A stretch of DNA of 64,000 nt, taken from the NCBI GenBank assembly GCA_965198755.1, contig OZ240673.1:3472001-3536000 (forward strand), in the 5' to 3' direction. Position numbers and translations under genes: made by a program. The notes under the pieces are model-generated. The model did not search any database and had not been told where the DNA came from. It worked only from the letters and a program-made list of their open reading frames with translations. Below are positions 25,986 through 33,279 of this stretch, in pieces (within the stretch, counting starts at the first letter, position 1; every line of letters begins with the position of its first letter). This DNA is from BOG-908 sp963692875 (lineage in GTDB: Bacteria > Pseudomonadota > Alphaproteobacteria > Acetobacterales > Acetobacteraceae).

Positions 25986-26150
25986 GTCTAGCATTTGAAA
26001 ACATCAAATGGCTTTGTCTCAGGCGGGGGCGCGTTCTGCCGTTCGCGGCAACGCTCGCCAGCTTGTGCGACACGAAGGCAAGGCCTGCTTTTTTGAGTGT
26101 CCGTTTGGAAAATCGTCCTGGCGGCCATCTGACGCGATTTGTCATGCGAC

Positions 26151-26223
26151 AGCGTGCTACTCGCACGACACGCGAAGAGCGTGCTACTCGCACGACACGC
26201 AAAGAGCGTGCTTCGCACGACAC
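26151..26223 (+). repeat. 27-bp tandem repeat, 2.7 units
   Basis: Unit AGCGTGCTACTCGCACGACA plus CGCGAAG; copies start at 26151, 26178 and (partial) 26205. Each unit contains the palindrome GTGCTACTCGCAC. Confidence 0.9.
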
Positions 26224-26320
26224 TCCGGTGTTCATGGCCACAGGAGGATCGGCCTGCCTGCTCGGATCTACGGCGCAGACAAGCCGGTCCGCTCCGGTGC
26301 GCGAAAAACTACGCCAGCTG
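26223..26320 (+). repeat. Dispersed repeat (paired with 61335-61433)
   Basis: About three quarters of positions match 61335-61433, including GATCGGC, TCGGATC, GGCGCAG, CAAGCCG and GCGAAAAAC-type blocks in the same order. Both copies lie next to composite repeats. Confidence 0.6.
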
Positions 26321-26324
26321 ACCC

Positions 26325-26523
26325 ATACCAACTGGCGTTGATGCTGACTCATAGAAAGCAAGCGGTTCTTTTTTGAAAAAGAGTACCAAAAAATTTTTGA
26401 CTCTGCTGTCGCGCGCCCTCCAGAAAGGTCCGCGACAGCGGAGTCAAAAGTTTTTTGCTTCTTTTTTTCAAAAAAGAAGAGCTTGCTTGCTTTCGAACGA
26501 TCAACCTTCAGGCCAGTTGGTAT
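26325..26523. repeat. Extended composite repeat bounded by ATACCAAC / GTTGGTAT
   Basis: The class II composite repeat at 26355-26494 (left arm A, right arm GCTTCTTTTTTTC/AAAAAAGAAG) is enclosed by ATACCAACTGGCGT at the left and GGCCAGTTGGTAT at the right, matching the copy at 4792-4987. Confidence 0.8.
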
Positions 26524-26546
26524 CGCAAGCCGACTTTGAGACGGAC

Positions 26547-26600
26547 ACAAAAAAGCAGCAAAAAAATTTTGTTACGGCTGTCGCGAACTCTCCCGTAACG
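26547..26600. repeat. AT-arm composite repeat, left remnant
   Basis: AAAAAAGCAGCAAAAAAATTTTG then GGCTGTCGCG: the distal half of a D-type left arm and the start of a core, nothing more. Confidence 0.6.
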
Positions 26601-26623
26601 CGCGCGCGGCGGACCGGGCGGGC

Positions 26624-26842
26624 TCAGCGAGCTCCGGGGCGCGCCTTGTCGAGCATGAACTCGCCCAGGGCTGGTTCGCCGTCCGGCTTGCCGGCATCGG
26701 ACACCACGCTCAGCGCGGGACGGCCACGGAGCTCGTTATACATGCGGATGAAGTCATCCAGCCGGCGCGCTTCGGCGAGCGCTGCGTCGCGGCGGGACAG
26801 GGCTTCGCGGAGGACGAGTTCTTCTTCCATGCGCAGGACCAT
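26624..26842 (-). CDS. Small hypothetical protein
   Basis: A 72-residue, Glu/Arg/Leu-rich protein (MVLRMEEELVLREALSRR...) likely forming one long helix followed by a flexible tail ending GEFMLDKARPGAR. I do not recognise a family. The helix pattern and its position divergent from pgsA support a real gene; a larger frame upstream is compositionally a shadow. Could also start at the internal Met (MEEEL). Confidence 0.5.
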   Translation of the reverse strand: MVLRMEEELVLREALSRRDAALAEARRLDDFIRMYNELRGRPALSVVSDAGKPDGEPALGEFMLDKARPGAR

Positions 26843-26970
26843 GACGCCAGGCAAGTTGTTGCGCAAGCAAATTGTATTGCCAGGTGCACGGCACGGCGCC
26901 GCTGTTGATCGGGTGCAACACTGCACGCGCGGGCTGGCCTGGCGCGCCGGGCGGGCTATGGTGGGCGGGC

Positions 26971-27819
26971 ATGATGCCGAACCTGCCCAACCTGCTGACG
27001 CTCTCGCGCATCGCGGCGATCCCGGTGCTGGTGGCGCTGGTGGCGTGGCGGCAGCCAAGCGCCGACGTGGCGGCGTGTGCCGTCTTCGCGCTGGCCGGCA
27101 TCACCGACTGGCTCGACGGGCGGATCGCGCGGCAGCGGCAGTTGCACTCGGATCTGGGGCGCATGCTGGACCCGATTGCCGACAAGCTGCTGGTGGGGGC
27201 CACGCTGATGGTGCTGGCGGGCCAGGGGCGGCTGCCGGACCACGGGCTGTACCCCGCCATCGTCATCATGTGCCGCGAGATCCTGGTGAGCGGGCTGCGC
27301 GAGTACCTGGCCGGGCTGTCGGTGGGGCTGCCGGTGACCAGGCTGGCGAAGTGGAAGACCGGGCTGCAGATGGCCGCGCTCGGCACGCTGCTGGCCGGCG
27401 ACAGCGGGGCGGCGGTGCTGGGGCTCGGCTGGCTGCCGGTGGGTGCGATCGGCACGGCGATGCTGTGGGCGGCGGCACTGCTGACTCTGGTGACCGGGTG
27501 GGACTACCTGCTGGCGGGGCTGCACCATGTGCGGCCGGGCCGCGCCGCGGCCCGGGAGGCCGCGAGGGCAGCGGCCAAGACCACCAACGAGGCAGCACGG
27601 GGCGAGGCGGCGCGGGCCGACGCAGCGCGCGCCGAGGCGGCACGTGTCGAGGCGGCGCGCGGCCAAGCTGGGGTACCAGGACGGGTGGCGGAGCGGCGGC
27701 CGGAGAGCGGGCCAGACCGGGCGCCGGAGCGGGCGTTCGAGCGCGCGCCGGAGGGCGGGCCAACGAGTGAGCCCGACAGCGGGCAGATGGCGAAGAGCGC
27801 GCCGGCGGTGCCGCGCTGA
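26971..27819 (+). CDS. pgsA: CDP-diacylglycerol-glycerol-3-phosphate 3-phosphatidyltransferase
   Basis: Makes phosphatidylglycerol phosphate from CDP-diacylglycerol and glycerol-3-phosphate in the inner membrane. The CDP-alcohol phosphotransferase motif is intact: DWLDGRIARQ followed by GRMLDPIADK, with all conserved Asp residues. Four to five membrane segments precede a 90-residue tail (about residues 190-282) unusual for PgsA, with AARAEAARVEAARG repeats and RAPERAFERAPEGG. The tail overlaps nothing and retains frame, so it is probably translated. mobB follows within a few bases; they are likely one operon. Confidence 0.93.
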   Translation: MMPNLPNLLTLSRIAAIPVLVALVAWRQPSADVAACAVFALAGITDWLDGRIARQRQLHSDLGRMLDPIADKLLVGATLMVLAGQGRLPDHGLYPAIVIMCREILVSGLREYLAGLSVGLPVTRLAKWKTGLQMAALGTLLAGDSGAAVLGLGWLPVGAIGTAMLWAAALLTLVTGWDYLLAGLHHVRPGRAAAREAARAAAKTTNEAARGEAARADAARAEAARVEAARGQAGVPGRVAERRPESGPDRAPERAFERAPEGGPTSEPDSGQMAKSAPAVPR

Positions 27820-27830
27820 AGCTGCTGGGC

Positions 27831-28316
27831 GTGGTCGGCTGGTCCGGCAGCGGCAAGACGACCCTGGTGGTGGCCCTGCTGCCGCTGCTGCGGGCAGCGG
27901 GCCTGCGCGTCTCCACCATCAAGCATGCGCATCACGGCATGGATCTGGACCGGCCGGGCAAGGACAGCTTCCGGCACCGGCAAGCCGGCGCGGAGGAGGT
28001 GCTGGTAGTGGGCGGGCAGCGCTGGGCGCTGATGCGGGAGACCGACGCGGTGCCTGACCTGGCCGTGTTGGCAGGGCGGCTGGCCCCGGTGGACCTGGTG
28101 CTGGTGGAGGGGTTCAAAGCTTATCCGTTCCCGAAGCTGGAGGTGTTCCGGGCGGCGCTGGGCAAGGCAGCCCTGTGGCCGGAGCTGGGGGGCGTGGTGG
28201 CAGTGGCGTCGGACGGGGCGGTCGGATGTCCGTACCCGTTGCTCCCGCTCAACGATCCCGCGGAAATCGCGCGCTGGGTGTGTGGTTTCGCGGCCACCGG
28301 TGCATCGGGCGCTTGA
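27831..28316 (+). CDS. mobB: Molybdopterin-guanine dinucleotide biosynthesis adapter protein B
   Basis: GTP-binding protein assisting MobA in attaching GMP to molybdopterin. The P-loop GWSGSGKTT starts the protein, and STIKHAHHGMDLDRPGKDS and LVLVEGFKAYPFPKLEVFR are MobB signatures. GTG 27831 is the formal start given, but the first beta-strand (LKLLGVV) lies just upstream in frame with no ATG or GTG; a CTG at 27816 overlapping the pgsA stop may be the true start. mobA is not in the window. Confidence 0.88.
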   Translation: MVGWSGSGKTTLVVALLPLLRAAGLRVSTIKHAHHGMDLDRPGKDSFRHRQAGAEEVLVVGGQRWALMRETDAVPDLAVLAGRLAPVDLVLVEGFKAYPFPKLEVFRAALGKAALWPELGGVVAVASDGAVGCPYPLLPLNDPAEIARWVCGFAATGASGA

Positions 28317-28372
28317 GCGCAAGGCGGGGTTGGAGGCATTGTGCGCCCGCGTCGCAGGAAAGTGTTGTGGTG

Positions 28373-28936
28373 ATGAGATTGAGTGTCCGCCCACGGGCGG
28401 CCGGTGCGCTGGTGGCGGCGGGGCTGCTGGGCGGGTGTGCGGGGTCGGGGTACTACTCGTATTTGGGCGACACGTTCACCGTGCCGTTCCATAGCAACCC
28501 GAACCTGCCGCCGGGCAACAGCGAGACCTACACCAAGGTGCGCGCACAGAACGTGCAGTCGCCGCCGCAGATCCTCTATGAGGAGGGAGACGTGTGGCCG
28601 CCGCCGCCGAAAGCGCCGCCGACGCTGAAGGATTTGCAGGTGCAGCAGAACCAGGAACTGTCGAACGGCGCCTCGGTGACGGGCAAGTACACGCCGCTGC
28701 AGCCGCTGCCGCAGCTGCCGGGCTACGAGGTGCCACAGCAGCAGTCACACGCGGCGGCGCCGAACGCCAGCTTCCCGAAAGGCGTGGTGCCGGGGTCCGG
28801 CGTGTCCGTGCAAGGCGGGCGCGAGCTGAACTCGCCTAAGGGGAGCGGCAGCATCGTGGTGCCGAACGGGAACGGGACGAGCACGGTGATTGGGCCGGAT
28901 GGGTCGGTGACGACGGTGCCGACGCAGGGGAAGTGA
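28373..28936 (+). CDS. Putative outer-membrane lipoprotein
   Basis: A 187-residue protein with a lipoprotein signal (hydrophobic AAGALVAAGLLGG, lipobox LGGC, Cys at about residue 22). The mature part is proline-, glutamine- and glycine-rich with repeated PPP/PLQPLPQLPGY segments and a C-terminus NGNGTSTVIGPDGSVTTVP, suggesting an extended surface or periplasm-spanning chain. No named family. It follows mobB by 56 bp in the same direction. Confidence 0.8.
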   Translation: MRLSVRPRAAGALVAAGLLGGCAGSGYYSYLGDTFTVPFHSNPNLPPGNSETYTKVRAQNVQSPPQILYEEGDVWPPPPKAPPTLKDLQVQQNQELSNGASVTGKYTPLQPLPQLPGYEVPQQQSHAAAPNASFPKGVVPGSGVSVQGGRELNSPKGSGSIVVPNGNGTSTVIGPDGSVTTVPTQGK

Positions 28937-29061
28937 AGGAAGGAAGCGCTTCTTTTTCGAGAGAAAGAAGCAAAAAGCTTTTGATACCGCTGTCGCGCGC
29001 TCGCCGGTTGGCGCGCGGGGGCGGAGACAAAAGTTTTTTCTCGAAAACGAACTGCTTGCTC
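28937..29061. repeat. AT-arm composite repeat, class II, decayed right arm
   Basis: Left arm type B (with GAGAG loop), core CTGTCGCGCGCTCGCCGG, right arm reduced to GTTTTTTCTCGAAAACGAACTG. It begins at the lipoprotein stop codon. Confidence 0.8.
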
Positions 29062-29090
29062 TTATGACGGCCCTTCGAAGTTCGGCGGGA

Positions 29091-29193
29091 AAGCAGCAAA
29101 AGCTGTTGTAGTGCTGTCGCGAAGATGCCGCAGCGCGCGCCCAAGGGAACAAAAGTTTTTTGGTTCTTTTTATCAAAAAAGACCGCTTGCTTA
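29091..29193 (+). repeat. AT-arm composite repeat, class I, decayed left arm
   Basis: The left arm is reduced to AAGCAGCAAAAGCTGTTG; the core ends GCGCGCGCCCAAGGGAAC; the right arm is type A. It follows the previous copy by 30 bp, so two repeats stand in tandem in one convergent gap. Confidence 0.8.
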
Positions 29194-29910
29194 CTCCCGT
29201 CTGAAGGTCGCCACGAGCACGTCCCTGTAAGCCGGTGCGTCCAGCACGATCGGCGCGATGGCGGTGACGCCGTGATACACGCGGCTGTCGTCCACCAGGG
29301 CCGCCTCTATCGGCGTGGTCAGCGTGAAGCTGCCGAGCGGGCGCTTCTGCAGGTCGTGGATGGTGGTCTGGCCGCTGGCGACGTTCTCGCGGCGGATCAG
29401 CAGGACCAGGACCCAGTCGACGCCGTCGCGGTGCAGGCCTTCCGGGGTGGGTTGGCCCTGCTCGCCCGGGCGCGCCTCGATGCGGAACTGGTGCAGCTCG
29501 ACGTGCCAGGAGGCGGGGCGCAGCGGCGCCTCCGTGCAGGCGGTGAAGATGGTGTGGCAGGTGCGCAGGATGGCGCGCAGCGCTGGGTGGTCGGCGATGG
29601 CGGGCTTGACCGGCTCGAACCATCGGGCGAGGCCGCCATTGAGCGCGTTGTAGTCGCGGCTCTGGTAGTGCGGCTGGTGGGGTTTGCGGCGGATGGCGTG
29701 GGCGTCGACGGAAAAGGCGGCGTGGCGGCGGCGTCTGTAGCGGCCGCCGTCGGCCATGTAGGTGTCCAGGCCTAGGTCGTTCCAGCTGTCGGCGAAGGTT
29801 TGCCAGTTGGAGAGGCCGGCTTGTTCTAGGACGGCGTGGAAGTCCGGGGCTTCGACGTGGGCGAAGCCGGTTTTGTGGAGGGTGGATCCGATCATTTGCA
29901 CGTTGAGCAT
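29191..29910 (-). CDS. 2OG-Fe(II) dioxygenase family protein (amino acid hydroxylase-like)
   Basis: A 239-residue protein with the non-haem iron triad: HRDGVD gives His and Asp (about residues 162-165), and the distal His lies in SRVYHGVTAI (about 214), followed by an Arg in ATFRRE. The pattern RRRRHAAF...PHYQSRDYN...GGLARWFEP is characteristic of the family that contains bacterial L-isoleucine dioxygenase. The likely reaction is hydroxylation of a free amino acid using 2-oxoglutarate; the substrate is unknown. ATG 29910 chosen; ATG 29895 is possible. Confidence 0.85.
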   Translation of the reverse strand: MLNVQMIGSTLHKTGFAHVEAPDFHAVLEQAGLSNWQTFADSWNDLGLDTYMADGGRYRRRRHAAFSVDAHAIRRKPHQPHYQSRDYNALNGGLARWFEPVKPAIADHPALRAILRTCHTIFTACTEAPLRPASWHVELHQFRIEARPGEQGQPTPEGLHRDGVDWVLVLLIRRENVASGQTTIHDLQKRPLGSFTLTTPIEAALVDDSRVYHGVTAIAPIVLDAPAYRDVLVATFRRE

Positions 29911-29913
29911 GGG

Positions 29914-30051
29914 CAAGAAAGTAAGCGGTTCTTTTTTGAAAAAAAGAACCAAAAAACTTTTGCTCTCAGCTGTCGCGTGCTCGCCGGAAACAACCGCGAC
30001 AGCCGCAACAAAAGCTTTTTGCTTCTTTTTCTCGAAGAAGCGCTTGCTTCC
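29914..30051. repeat. AT-arm composite repeat, class II (arms A/B)
   Basis: Left arm A, core CTGTCGCGTGCTCGCC/AACCGCGACAG, right arm B. It lies between two minus-strand genes, in the leader of the dioxygenase gene. Confidence 0.85.
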
Positions 30052-30063
30052 TGCGCGCGCGGT

Positions 30064-31320
30064 TCAGTCCGACGACTGAGTGATCTTGAAGGCGATACCG
30101 TCGCTCACATCGTTCGTGACCACGCCGCCGATCGCGGTGCCATACACCGTGTTGGCTTTGGTAATCACCATCGGCGCGCCTGCTATAAAGCCTCCCGTTC
30201 TGCCTCCCGGATTCGATGGAGTCTGGAAGGTGTAGAGCGCGGTTTCTGTCCAGGCGATGCTGCCCGAAACGGGCGGAGTCAGCCGGTAGATCGTGCTGTT
30301 GGAGTTGTTGGTGCGTAACGCTGGAGCGATAGCGCCGTAGATGGAACCGTCAGGTCCGAGCGAGAGGATGTCGCTTTCGACGAAAACAATGTCGTCGTCG
30401 TAGCCGAGCAGCGGGCGCCCGAGCGGGTCGGTGGAAAAGTCGTGGATGATCGTTTCAGTCCACTGCCCTCCCGCGGTGGACGGCGTGAGCTTGAAGACGG
30501 CACAGCTGCCAGCGGGGCACGCGGCACTAGCCGACCCGGTGGTGCCAAGGACAGCGCCGGTTTTCGACAACGCGATCTGGCCGACGTGCAGGTTCGGATC
30601 GAACGATTTGACTATCGTGCCAACCCACTTGCCACCGGCCTTGGACGGTGGCGTGACCTTGTAGACGATGTCGTGGCTTGTTGCCGCGGACGGCAGCGTG
30701 TGCGCCACGCCGAACAGCGCACCGTCGTTGTCGATCACCAGCCCGCCGAGCCCCGCGTAGTTTGCGTCGGAGAAGATCACCGTCGTGATGTATGGGCCCG
30801 TGCCGGACTCGGGCGGAGACAGCTGCAGGATCGAGCCCTGGCTGGAGACGTAGAGGCTACCAGTCTTGCCGATCGCGACCTTTCCGCGTGGTCCCACATA
30901 ATCCTGATATGTGTAGATCGTCTGGCCGGACCCTGCCTCCACCGCACCGCAGGCGGGAGAACGCGTACACTCGATCGACCCGTTGGCGATCAGGTTGACG
31001 TAGAGGTTGCCGTTCCTGTCGGACGCGAGCTCCGCCGGCTGCCCGACATAGGGGTTGTTGCTGAACACGTTGATCAGTTTGACTGCCCAGGCGGAACCGG
31101 CCGTTGATGGCGGAACGAGCGCGTAGGTGGTTCCTGCGCCGCTGACGCCCGTTTCCGATACGCCGGTGAGCTCGCCCTTGTTCAGGATGAGCCCGTCCGG
31201 GTCCGAGGGCAGGCCGTCGTAGATCGTCTGCTCCTTTGCCGCTGCCTCCGCTGACTGCATCGGCGCTGCAGCGAGGCCGGCCAGGGCGCAGCACGCAAGA
31301 AGCTTCGAACGGCTTGGCAT
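30064..31320 (-). CDS. Secreted GloVer-repeat beta-propeller-like protein
   Basis: A 418-residue exported protein: signal peptide MPSRSKLLACCALAGLAAAP, cleavage near residue 27. The body has repeats of the GloVer type (VYKVTPPSKAGGKW...VKSF, VFKLTPSTAGGQWTETIIHDF, IYRLTPPVSG...WTETALYTF), each followed by G-x-L/VYG segments. Such proteins are secreted, probably propeller- or solenoid-folded, and of unknown function. No extra anchor is seen. ATG 31320 is preferred because it starts the signal peptide; in-frame sequence upstream contains no conserved content. Confidence 0.8.
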   Translation of the reverse strand: MPSRSKLLACCALAGLAAAPMQSAEAAAKEQTIYDGLPSDPDGLILNKGELTGVSETGVSGAGTTYALVPPSTAGSAWAVKLINVFSNNPYVGQPAELASDRNGNLYVNLIANGSIECTRSPACGAVEAGSGQTIYTYQDYVGPRGKVAIGKTGSLYVSSQGSILQLSPPESGTGPYITTVIFSDANYAGLGGLVIDNDGALFGVAHTLPSAATSHDIVYKVTPPSKAGGKWVGTIVKSFDPNLHVGQIALSKTGAVLGTTGSASAACPAGSCAVFKLTPSTAGGQWTETIIHDFSTDPLGRPLLGYDDDIVFVESDILSLGPDGSIYGAIAPALRTNNSNSTIYRLTPPVSGSIAWTETALYTFQTPSNPGGRTGGFIAGAPMVITKANTVYGTAIGGVVTNDVSDGIAFKITQSSD

Positions 31321-31416
31321 TCTGTCACTTCCTGTCACGACGTCTCGCATTGTTCTACATTGGATGTGCAGCGGGTTCTGCATCACATTCCTGATACGAA
31401 CGTGGCATCCAAAGCA

Positions 31417-31450
31417 GAAGCAAGAGTCTTTTCTCTCGAGAAAGAGAAGG
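31417..31450. repeat. AT-arm composite repeat, single arm remnant
   Basis: AAGCAAGAGTCTTTTCTCTC followed by GAGAAAGAGAAGG: one hairpin arm of B-like type with no core. Confidence 0.5.
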
Positions 31451-31510
31451 CGGTTCAGGTTCGGAGCGAGCACCTCAGTCGAAACGGAAGCTGCCTTCGA
31501 CGCGCGATCA

Positions 31511-31587
31511 TCGTTCGGCCTGTTCAAGGCCAAGCCGCCTCCGGCGGCGGCTCGCGCAAGCCTTGAGCAAGCCGAAAGACCGAACGA
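31511..31587 (-). repeat. Large stem-loop repeat (paired with 48860-48945)
   Basis: Outer stem TCGTTCGG/CCGAACGA, then TCAAGGC/GCCTTGA and AGCCGCC/GGCGGCT. The reverse complement aligns with 48860-48945, sharing CGGCTTGGCCTTGAACAGG, then CCG. A second dispersed hairpin family. Confidence 0.7.
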
Positions 31588-31678
31588 AGCGCCGACATGG
31601 AAGAATGTAATGCAATGCAGCCGTCTAGCAGCAGTGCGTAGGCGCTGAAGGTGTTCGCTCCAGAACCTGCATTCGCCG

Positions 31679-31761
31679 AAGCATAAAGCTTTTGCGAGCG
31701 CTGTCGCGGACGGCTGAAACAACACGTCCCACCAACGCGCACCAACGGAGGAAAAAGTTTT
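31679..31761 (+). repeat. AT-arm composite repeat, class III, left part (split by IS66-like element)
   Basis: Core CTGTCGCGGACGGCTGAAAC up to AAAAGTTTT; the rest of the right arm lies at 33233-33279. Rejoining after removal of one AAAGTTTT restores a normal arm. Confidence 0.85.
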
Positions 31762-33232
31762 GTAATTGCTCACCCCGGGGCTGGCGTGATTTTCATCTCC
31801 AGAGCGTCTCGGACTGCTCCCAGCACGGCCATGTTCTTTGATTTAGCGGTGCTGACCACGGAGCGGAAGGCGGCGTAGGTGTCTGCGCCCCATTCGCAGC
31901 GGAAGCCGTTGGTGATTTTGCGGAAGATGACGCTGGGGCGGAGGTTGCGTTCAGAGATGTTGTTCGTGGCGGGCACATCGCGATGAGTGACGAACACGAA
32001 CAGGGCGCCGCGATTGGCGAGGATGCGTTTGCGCAGCTTGACGCCGTCAGCACTCACGGGCACGGCGGCGACGATGCGGTCGAGCCTGCGGTCCAGGTCG
32101 GCTGCATAGCGTGCAAGCGTGGTGTCGGCCAGCCGCTCTCGTCGTCGGCCGATGGCGACCGCCCGCAGCAGCAACAGCTTGAACGGGGCGCTGAAGGCAT
32201 CGTCGCCGCTCTCGATGGCGAACTGCGCGTCGCGTAGCAGATGCGCCAGGCAGACCTGCCAAAGCAGGCCGTGGCCACGCTGGGCGCCGAACATGTCCGA
32301 CACCCAGACTGCCGGCTGGGTGTCGCCGAACACGCCGGCCACCACAGCGCGGCCGCGGCTGGGCCGGATCACGTGCAGCACCGCCAGCGAGGTGACGAAC
32401 ACCCATTCCCACCAGTTGCGGCCGCACACCCGGGCCGACGTCTCGTCGCAGCACACCACGGGGGCAGCGGTCACCGCCGTCTGGATCGCGCTCTGTGCGG
32501 CCAGCAACGGTTTGGACGCGCGCTGCAGCATGTTGCTGATCGCACCTTCGCTGATGCGCAGGCCGAAAACCTCGCCCAGCAGCGCTGCCAGCCGTTCGAA
32601 GCCGATGGCGTGGGCGTAATGCAGGTAGACCACCAGCGCGCAGACCGACTGGCCAAACGGCGAGCCAGGTTCCAGGCCAGGCGGTGCTTCAGCCGTAACA
32701 CGCTGGCCGCAGCAGGTGCATTGGCCGCCGAACAGCCGCACCCGGGTGACATCGGGCTTGATCGGCGGGATCTCGATGCGGTCATAGACTTCCTGCGGGG
32801 TCTGCTCGCCGGCGGGGAAGCTGGTGGCACAATGCGGACAGGCCTGCAGCTTGGCGTCCACGACGCGGTCGGGATCGGGCTCCAGCATCCGGCCCACGCC
32901 GGGACGGCCGCGGCGGTGCGGCTTGCCGGCATCGGGGCTGTCGGCCTTCTGGCCCTTGGACGGGGGCATGGAGGAGTTGTCAGGCGTCCTCTTCGGCCGC
33001 TCGTATCTGGCCAGACGCTTCTCGAGCTTGGCGATGCGCACGAGCGCGACTTCCAACCGGCCCGCCAACGGCAACAGCGTCCGGATCAGGTCGTCCTTCT
33101 CGACGTGGCTCAGCTTGCTTAGATCAATGTCGGGCGGCACACACAGCTTGAATCGACTCGCCCGTAGGCGTGTCAAACAGATCCCTCACCCAAGCCCGGC
33201 TGAACACCTCGGGACCCGGGGTGAGCAATTAC
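31762..33232 (-). mobile_element. IS66-family insertion sequence (ISBst12-like, single ORF)
   Basis: A 1471-bp element. Terminal inverted repeats are GTAATTGCTCACCCCGGG at the left and the exact complement CCCGGGGTGAGCAATTAC at the right. It is flanked by direct repeats AAAGTTTT (31754-31761 and 33233-33240), the 8-bp duplication expected for IS66. It carries only a TnpC-type transposase, as in the ISBst12 subgroup. It is intact, with perfect ends, so probably recent and potentially active. Confidence 0.95.
31770..33176 (-). CDS. IS66-family transposase (TnpC-like)
   Basis: A 468-residue DDE transposase. The N-terminal region has a leucine-rich coil (LIRTLLPLAGRLEVALVRIAKLEKRL) and a zinc-finger-like CPHCATSF...CTCC. 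The catalytic Asp lies in VVCCDETSARV, the second Asp in the WVSDMFGAQRG to CLAHLLRD block, and the Glu in NNISERNLRPSV. The stop codon lies within the left terminal repeat. The formal start is TTG 33176; a downstream GTG is possible. No TnpA/TnpB partners are present, consistent with the ISBst12 subgroup. Confidence 0.93.
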   Translation of the reverse strand: MTRLRASRFKLCVPPDIDLSKLSHVEKDDLIRTLLPLAGRLEVALVRIAKLEKRLARYERPKRTPDNSSMPPSKGQKADSPDAGKPHRRGRPGVGRMLEPDPDRVVDAKLQACPHCATSFPAGEQTPQEVYDRIEIPPIKPDVTRVRLFGGQCTCCGQRVTAEAPPGLEPGSPFGQSVCALVVYLHYAHAIGFERLAALLGEVFGLRISEGAISNMLQRASKPLLAAQSAIQTAVTAAPVVCCDETSARVCGRNWWEWVFVTSLAVLHVIRPSRGRAVVAGVFGDTQPAVWVSDMFGAQRGHGLLWQVCLAHLLRDAQFAIESGDDAFSAPFKLLLLRAVAIGRRRERLADTTLARYAADLDRRLDRIVAAVPVSADGVKLRKRILANRGALFVFVTHRDVPATNNISERNLRPSVIFRKITNGFRCEWGADTYAAFRSVVSTAKSKNMAVLGAVRDALEMKITPAPG

Positions 33233-33279
33233 AAAGTTTTTTCCTTCTTTCAAAAAAGAAGCGCTTGCCTTGCCTTTCC
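33233..33279 (+). repeat. AT-arm composite repeat, right arm remainder
   Basis: AAAGTTTTTTCCTTCTTTC, then AAAAAAGAAGCGCTTGCC: the right arm of the copy split by the IS66-family element. Confidence 0.85.

Larger units (their letters stand above)
25827..26623. other. 800-bp repeat-rich intergenic region
   Basis: No credible gene. It holds a dispersed repeat related to 48514-48603 (25880-25985), a 27-bp tandem repeat (26151-26223), a repeat related to 61335-61433 (26223-26320), an extended composite repeat (26325-26523) and a further left arm (26547-26600). This is the most repeat-dense gap in the window. Confidence 0.7.
31321..31761. other. Intergenic region interrupted by an IS66-family element
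   Basis: It contains an arm remnant (31417-31450), a large stem-loop repeat (31511-31587) and the left part of a composite repeat (31679-31761) whose remainder is beyond the insertion sequence at 33233-33279. No gene seen. Confidence 0.6.
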
